This document shows positions 6,848-10,356 of a stretch of 10,356 bases of DNA, one piece after another. The stretch's first letter is position 1. The number at the start of each line of letters is the position of its first letter. The stretch comes from CAYSBA01 sp964429075 [NCBI: uncultured bacterium]. GTDB lineage: Bacteria; CAYSBA01. The position numbers and the translations under genes are program-made. Below the pieces are notes generated by a model, which saw nothing but the letters and a program-made list of their open reading frames with translations, was not told the origin of the DNA and searched no databases. The stretch is from assembly GCA_964429075.1 (NCBI GenBank), contig CAYSBA010000017.1, positions 1-10,356 of the forward strand, given 5' to 3'.

Positions 6848-7986
6848 TCCATCTCCTCCCCCTTTATCTCCTCTCTCCTTGCTCTCAACACAATTCCGAT
6901 TAAAAACAGAGTGCTCATGATACTCGAGCCCCCATAACTCATAAATGGACAAACCATACCCTTTGTTGGTAACATCCCCAGACATACCAGTGAATTAAGA
7001 ATAAATTCGGTAATGAGTAGTACAGCCGCACCACTGATAATCAGCATCCTGTAGCTACTCTGTGACCTTGCTGCGGATATAATCATGCGATAGAATAGAA
7101 ACATCATTAGAAGTACAATAAAAACCACACCAACAAATCCCAGCTCTTCACCCACTATTGAGAAGATAAAATCTGTATGCGCTTCGGGTAAAAAGAACAT
7201 CTTCTGCTTTGATGCACCGAGACCAACACCAGAAAATCCACCAAGTCCAAATGCCATTAGGGATTCTACTACCTGATAACCACTATCATAGCGGAAGGAC
7301 CAGGGATCAAGAAAGGCTATTACCCTTTTCAGTTTGTATGGCGAATTTATAATGATATAGTATACAACAGGGATCATAAACAGGCCACCAATGATCATAT
7401 AGGTCAGCCTTGTACCTGTAATAAACAAAAGGGCTATCAGTACAGTCGCAATAACAACAGTTGTGCCAAAATCAGGCTGTTTCAGGATAAGTGCCATTGG
7501 GAAAAGGCACATTATAACCTGAGGGAGAACCTGTGTTAGACCCTCAATCCTGTTTACCTTTCGACTCAAGGTTCGTGCAAGATATAGAATAATTACAACC
7601 TTCATAAATTCTGAAGGCTGAAAATTAAAAAATCCCAGAGAGATCCATCTCCTTGCACCACCTGCCGATTTACCAATCCCGGGCACCAGTACTGCTAGAA
7701 GGAGCAAAAGATTCAGGATAAATAGAGGTACGGTAAATTTGCGTACTATCCTCAATGGCACATGATAGATAAAAACAGCCAATCCAGTCCCTATCAATAC
7801 TGCAACAAGATGCTTGATAAGTAATCTGAATTCACTACCGTATCGCTGTGATGACAGTGGCGCACTTGCACTGAAGATCATAACAGTACCGAAACAGATC
7901 AAAATAATCACACACGCTATAATAAATGTATCAAGCTCATTTTTTTGTGTTAGTTTATGTCTGTAAAATCCTGTCAAACTCAGCAC
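6844..7986 (-). CDS. ftsW: Septal peptidoglycan polymerase FtsW (SEDS family)
   Basis: FtsW is a polytopic SEDS glycosyltransferase that polymerises lipid II at the division site with its partner class B PBP (FtsI). The product is up to 380 residues with about ten hydrophobic segments. Diagnostic stretches are GGARRWISLG at 109-118, FQPSEFMK at 122-129, DPWSFRYDSGYQ at 227-238, PEAHTDFIFSIVGEELG at 267-283 (Asp272 is the expected catalytic Asp) and PTKGMVCPFMSYGGSS at 340-355. RodA is the main alternative; the position between murD and murG favours FtsW. The start is uncertain: GTG at 7984-7986 gives 380 residues, but TTG at 7975-7977 (377 residues) has better spacing from the AAAGGGG element. 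Either start lies inside murD. No ATG precedes the first membrane segment. Confidence 0.95.
   Translation of the reverse strand: MLSLTGFYRHKLTQKNELDTFIIACVIILICFGTVMIFSASAPLSSQRYGSEFRLLIKHLVAVLIGTGLAVFIYHVPLRIVRKFTVPLFILNLLLLLAVLVPGIGKSAGGARRWISLGFFNFQPSEFMKVVIILYLARTLSRKVNRIEGLTQVLPQVIMCLFPMALILKQPDFGTTVVIATVLIALLFITGTRLTYMIIGGLFMIPVVYYIIINSPYKLKRVIAFLDPWSFRYDSGYQVVESLMAFGLGGFSGVGLGASKQKMFFLPEAHTDFIFSIVGEELGFVGVVFIVLLMMFLFYRMIISAARSQSSYRMLIISGAAVLLITEFILNSLVCLGMLPTKGMVCPFMSYGGSSIMSTLFLIGIVLRARREEIKGEEME
6853..6859 (-). promoter_or_regulatory. murG ribosome binding site that fixes its start
   Basis: GGAGGAG within the last ftsW codons ends five bases before the ATG at 6847. It supports a 356-residue MurG and argues against the 46-codon N-terminal extension that the open frame allows. 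Confidence 0.85.
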
Positions 7987-9187
7987 CCCTTTCTAAAAAA
8001 TTCTTATGTTGATCAAAACTTGATGATCCAGGAGAAAACAAAAGGCTCCAGCCTTTTTCAGTGTTTTTGAACGCCTCTTTTACACAGGCTGCAAAATCCT
8101 CAATAAATCTACATTCCAGCCCTTTTCTTTGAAAATCCTTTGAAAACCTCATTCCTGCTTCACCATAACAAAATATCCTGCAGCATTTTGAGCGTAAGAC
8201 CTCTATCAGATTATCAACCGAAAGGCCCTTGTCTTTGCCGCCAAGGATGAGAACAAATGGTGTATTACAGCTGTTTATAGCCTCTATGGTTGAATGTATG
8301 TTTGTAGATTTTGAATCATTTATGATAATTCTATCTCTTATCCTATAGATTTTCATCCTATATTCCAGAGGCCTATAGGTATTAACTGTTTTATAAAAGA
8401 TCTTCCTGTCTATTCCGAGTATATCGGCCGCTGCTTTACATATAGCCAGATTCTCTCTGTGGATCATCTTTTGTAACTCTTCTGATACCTGTGGGTCCAT
8501 CTTTTCTGGATCAACTGCATATAGTCCTTCTGATTTAATGTCATACCTTTTTGCAATATCTTCTGTTGTTATAACGGTTCCATGATTCTCAAGGGTTAAA
8601 TAAATAAGACCAAGCTTTGTCTTAAAGTATTCCTCCTTAGAACCATGCCAGTCCAAATGATCCTCAGATAGATTTGTTAGAATGGTAATATCTGGGATAA
8701 AATTTTTTGAATAATAGATTTGAAAACTGCTCACCTCTACTATATAATACTCAATACCATCCTCTAAGGATTCAAGAACTGGCCTCCCGAAATTACCGCA
8801 GGCAATTGCTCGTTTCCCGGCATTTAAGAGGGTTTTTTCAAGGATTGCACAAACAGTACTTTTACCATTTGTACCGGTAACTGCTATGACCTTAGAATCC
8901 AAAGATTTTAATTTTAGAAAAAGATCAATCTCAGAGACTATTCTATTGTTAAAACCACAAAGCTTATTTGGTGGAATACCAGGACTGACTAAAAGACAAT
9001 CATAGTCTCTGAGGGAATCCTCTGATAATTGTACAACCTTGATCTTGTTATTGTCAGATCTATATTCATCGAGTATATCAAAGGAAATATTGAGCCTTCT
9101 AAGGAGTTTCTCAAAACTCCTTCCCACCTTACCATACCCAAGTATGGCGCATCTTCCATTTTTAAGTCTGTCAATCAAGTCTATCAT
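7955..9187 (-). CDS. murD: UDP-N-acetylmuramoyl-L-alanine--D-glutamate ligase (MurD)
   Basis: MurD adds D-Glu to UDP-MurNAc-L-Ala in the cytoplasm, using ATP. The 410 residues follow the Mur-ligase plan, slightly shorter than E. coli MurD (438). The N-terminal UDP-binding domain has LGYGKVGRS at 16-24 and SPGIP at 68-72. The P-loop GTNGKST is at 105-111, EVSSFQ at 151-156 and TNLSEDHLDWHGS at 171-183. Lys191 aligns with the carbamylated Lys198 of E. coli. NDSKSTNIHST is at 290-300 and LGGKDKG at 315-321. EVSSFQ and the NDSK-TN motif identify MurD among the ligases. The C-terminal substrate motif reads SPGSSSFDQHKNF (385-397), where SPACAS-x-DQFKNF is usual; Ser390 and Phe397, matching E. coli Ser415 and Phe422, are kept. 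The ATG is one base after the mraY stop and has only a weak GAGA element upstream. Confidence 0.97.
   Translation of the reverse strand: MIDLIDRLKNGRCAILGYGKVGRSFEKLLRRLNISFDILDEYRSDNNKIKVVQLSEDSLRDYDCLLVSPGIPPNKLCGFNNRIVSEIDLFLKLKSLDSKVIAVTGTNGKSTVCAILEKTLLNAGKRAIACGNFGRPVLESLEDGIEYYIVEVSSFQIYYSKNFIPDITILTNLSEDHLDWHGSKEEYFKTKLGLIYLTLENHGTVITTEDIAKRYDIKSEGLYAVDPEKMDPQVSEELQKMIHRENLAICKAAADILGIDRKIFYKTVNTYRPLEYRMKIYRIRDRIIINDSKSTNIHSTIEAINSCNTPFVLILGGKDKGLSVDNLIEVLRSKCCRIFCYGEAGMRFSKDFQRKGLECRFIEDFAACVKEAFKNTEKGWSLLFSPGSSSFDQHKNFLERGAEFDRILQT
7986..7992 (-). promoter_or_regulatory. Candidate ftsW ribosome binding site
   Basis: AAAGGGG lies in the end of murD. Its last G is the first base of the GTG at 7986, too close to serve that codon. 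It is eight bases from the in-frame TTG at 7977. If this is the working site, FtsW starts at 7977 and is three residues shorter than listed. Confidence 0.45.
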
Positions 9188-9188
9188 A

Positions 9189-10286
9189 CTATCTCAACTT
9201 TAAGGTTGATAGGGCCAGAAGACCAAGCATCATAGATACAATCCAGAATCGCACGACAATCTTGGGTTCGCTCCACCCCTTCAGCTCAAAATGGTGATGT
9301 AACGGTGCCATAGCAAATACACGTTTACCGAAAAGCTTATATGAGGTCACCTGTGTTATTACCGAGAGTGCCTCTGCCAGAAAGACTCCATTTACCAGTG
9401 CTGAGACAAGCTCCTTCTTTGTTAATATAGCAACCGTTCCAAGGGCACCACCGATAGCAAGGGCACCCACATCTCCCATAAAGACCTGTGCAGGATAGGT
9501 GTTATACCATAGAAAACCGATTGATGCTCCAACAATTGCACCACAAAACACACTCAATTCTCCCGCATCCTCAATATGAGGTACCTTCAGATAGGCTGCT
9601 ACATTGAAACCGCCAATCTTTGCACCCACAGTATAGCTTAAAACGAGAAATACTGAGGCAGAAACAATTGTTGGACCTATGGCCAGGCCATCCAGTCCAT
9701 CGGTCAGATTGACCGCATTGGATGTACCCATAATGACAAATAGCCCAAAGATTACGTATAGCGATATACCTATATCAGGATAGAATCTTTCGGTATTTAA
9801 AAATGGAATTGACAATCTTGTATCATATCGAAAAACGACAAAAGTTACCCACATGACACCCAATGCAACAAGAAATTGAAGCAATAACTTATAGCTACCC
9901 CTAAGACCCCTTTTATCTTGTGTCCTAAGTTTCAGATAATCATCAACAAATCCAATTATTCCAAAACCTACTGTTGTAATTAAAACAAGCCATATATGGC
10001 TGTTTGTCAGATCTGCCCAGAATAGGGTTGTTATTAAGACAGAGAGGATAATTATTATTCCTCCCATAGTGGGAGTTCCCTCTTTTTCTTTATGCTTTTT
10101 TGGCCCATCTTCTCTTATCTTCTCCCTTATCTGCTGTCTGCTTAACCAGTTTAGAATATATGGAGCTATAATCAGTGAAACCAAGAAGGCAAACACAACT
10201 GATGCAACACTTCTAAATGTAAGATAACGAAGTACATTTAGAGGCGAAAAATAATCCTTAAGTGGATAGAGCAGGTGCATCAACAT
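9189..10286 (-). CDS. mraY: Phospho-MurNAc-pentapeptide transferase (MraY)
   Basis: MraY is the polytopic inner-membrane enzyme that moves phospho-MurNAc-pentapeptide from UDP to undecaprenyl phosphate, forming lipid I, the substrate of MurG. The 365 residues match the family (E. coli 360) and show about ten hydrophobic segments. Signatures are KEGTPTMGG at 68-76, GFVDDYLK at 112-119 (Asp115, Asp116), NAVNLTDGLDGLA at 190-202, FMGDVGALAIG at 269-279 (Asp272) and MAPLHHHFELKGWSEPKIV at 326-344 with the three-His motif at 330-332. These set it apart from WecA. The ATG at 10284-10286 is preferred over the Met two codons later because GGGAGG lies seven bases upstream. Its first codons overlap the murF stop by seven bases. 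Confidence 0.98.
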   Translation of the reverse strand: MLMHLLYPLKDYFSPLNVLRYLTFRSVASVVFAFLVSLIIAPYILNWLSRQQIREKIREDGPKKHKEKEGTPTMGGIIIILSVLITTLFWADLTNSHIWLVLITTVGFGIIGFVDDYLKLRTQDKRGLRGSYKLLLQFLVALGVMWVTFVVFRYDTRLSIPFLNTERFYPDIGISLYVIFGLFVIMGTSNAVNLTDGLDGLAIGPTIVSASVFLVLSYTVGAKIGGFNVAAYLKVPHIEDAGELSVFCGAIVGASIGFLWYNTYPAQVFMGDVGALAIGGALGTVAILTKKELVSALVNGVFLAEALSVITQVTSYKLFGKRVFAMAPLHHHFELKGWSEPKIVVRFWIVSMMLGLLALSTLKLR

Positions 10287-10356
10287 CCAGCTACCTCCCT
10301 GATATAATCAACAAGGCGTTCGAGTTTCAGTGCTCTTGATGCCTTCAATAGCACCA
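10280..10356 (-). CDS. murF: MurF C-terminal end, D-Ala-D-Ala-adding ligase (cut by right window edge)
   Basis: Only the last 24 codons and a TGA at 10280-10282 are in the window. The peptide runs VLLKASRALKLERLVDYI and ends EVAGC. It matches the C-terminal MurF pattern VLVKGSRxMxMExVV, part of the third domain that binds the incoming amino acid. MurF adds the D-Ala-D-Ala made by Ddl to UDP-MurNAc-tripeptide, completing the precursor used by MraY next door. The other two frames of this strand stop within the segment. The stop lies inside the first mraY codons. The call rests on a short match plus the standard murF-mraY order. Confidence 0.85.
   Translation of the reverse strand, partial: VLLKASRALKLERLVDYIREVAGC
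10294..10299 (-). promoter_or_regulatory. mraY ribosome binding site inside the end of murF
   Basis: GGGAGG lies within the murF codons for Arg-Glu-Val and ends seven bases before the mraY ATG at 10286. It supports that ATG over the in-frame ATG at 10280, for which the spacing would be 13. Confidence 0.75.

Larger units (their letters stand above)
1..10356 (-). other. dcw operon segment, murF to ftsZ, one coupled transcription unit
   Basis: Eleven genes run in one direction with junctions, in transcription order, of -7 (murF/mraY), +1 (mraY/murD), -32 or -23 (murD/ftsW), -4 (ftsW/murG), -10 (murG/murC), -4 (murC/murB), -4 (murB/ddl), -4 (ddl/ftsQ), +4 (ftsQ/ftsA) and +11 (ftsA/ftsZ) bases; negative values are overlaps. 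No terminator hairpin fits between genes. Cotranscription is inferred from this packing. The operon start and end are outside the window. Confidence 0.85.

Noticed and set aside
6848-6985. Possible 46-residue N-terminal extension of MurG.
   Set aside because: It overlaps ftsW, has no family counterpart and is bypassed by the strong ribosome site at 6853-6859 before the conserved MRLIITGGGTGGH start.
8989-9174. Second minus-strand open frame of 61 codons inside murD.
   Set aside because: It is an out-of-frame shadow within a well-supported MurD with intact motifs; no ribosome site or domain was seen.
1-10356. A hidden novel system, inserted gene, mobile element, riboswitch or terminator.
   Set aside because: Both strands are accounted for by eleven standard dcw genes with about 16 non-coding bases. 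No insertion, repeat array, foreign-looking composition or hairpin followed by a T tract was seen between genes.

Overview
This window is a segment of the dcw (division and cell wall) gene cluster of a bacterium. All genes are on the minus strand, so transcription runs from the right edge to the left. In transcription order they are murF (last 24 codons only), mraY, murD, ftsW, murG, murC, murB, ddl, ftsQ, ftsA and ftsZ (first 184 codons only). Every gene was recognised from family motifs. No mobile element, tRNA, rRNA, CRISPR array, terminator or unknown gene was found.

Layout along the + strand: 1-554 ftsZ (runs off the left edge), 566-1798 ftsA, 1803-2621 ftsQ, 2618-3535 ddl, 3532-4425 murB, 4422-5786 murC, 5777-6847 murG, 6844-7986 ftsW, 7955-9187 murD, 9189-10286 mraY, 10280-10356 murF (runs off the right edge). 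With these starts only about 16 bases are non-coding (555-565, 1799-1802, 9188). No stretch is without a gene, and there is no room for a conventional promoter or terminator between genes. The whole window therefore reads as one polycistronic, translationally coupled unit.

How the genes work together: MurB makes UDP-MurNAc. MurC, MurD and MurF add L-Ala, D-Glu and the D-Ala-D-Ala dipeptide, which Ddl supplies. MraY transfers phospho-MurNAc-pentapeptide to undecaprenyl phosphate (lipid I). MurG adds GlcNAc (lipid II). FtsW polymerises lipid II at the septum. FtsQ, FtsA and FtsZ build and anchor the divisome.

Organism: a diderm is likely, because murB lies between murC and ddl, a ddl is embedded in the cluster, and ftsQ-ftsA-ftsZ follow. 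That order is known from Desulfobacterota/'Deltaproteobacteria' and similar lineages; E. coli has no murB here. Base composition is AT-rich (about 40% GC by eye), with frequent AGA/AGG Arg and ATA Ile codons. The taxon cannot be fixed more closely from this window.

This is an ordinary core-genome region. The points worth a second look are the junctions (stop/start overlaps using ATG, GTG and TTG), the uneven Shine-Dalgarno strength along the operon, several start-codon corrections and a few motif deviations. I found no evidence of a new biological system.
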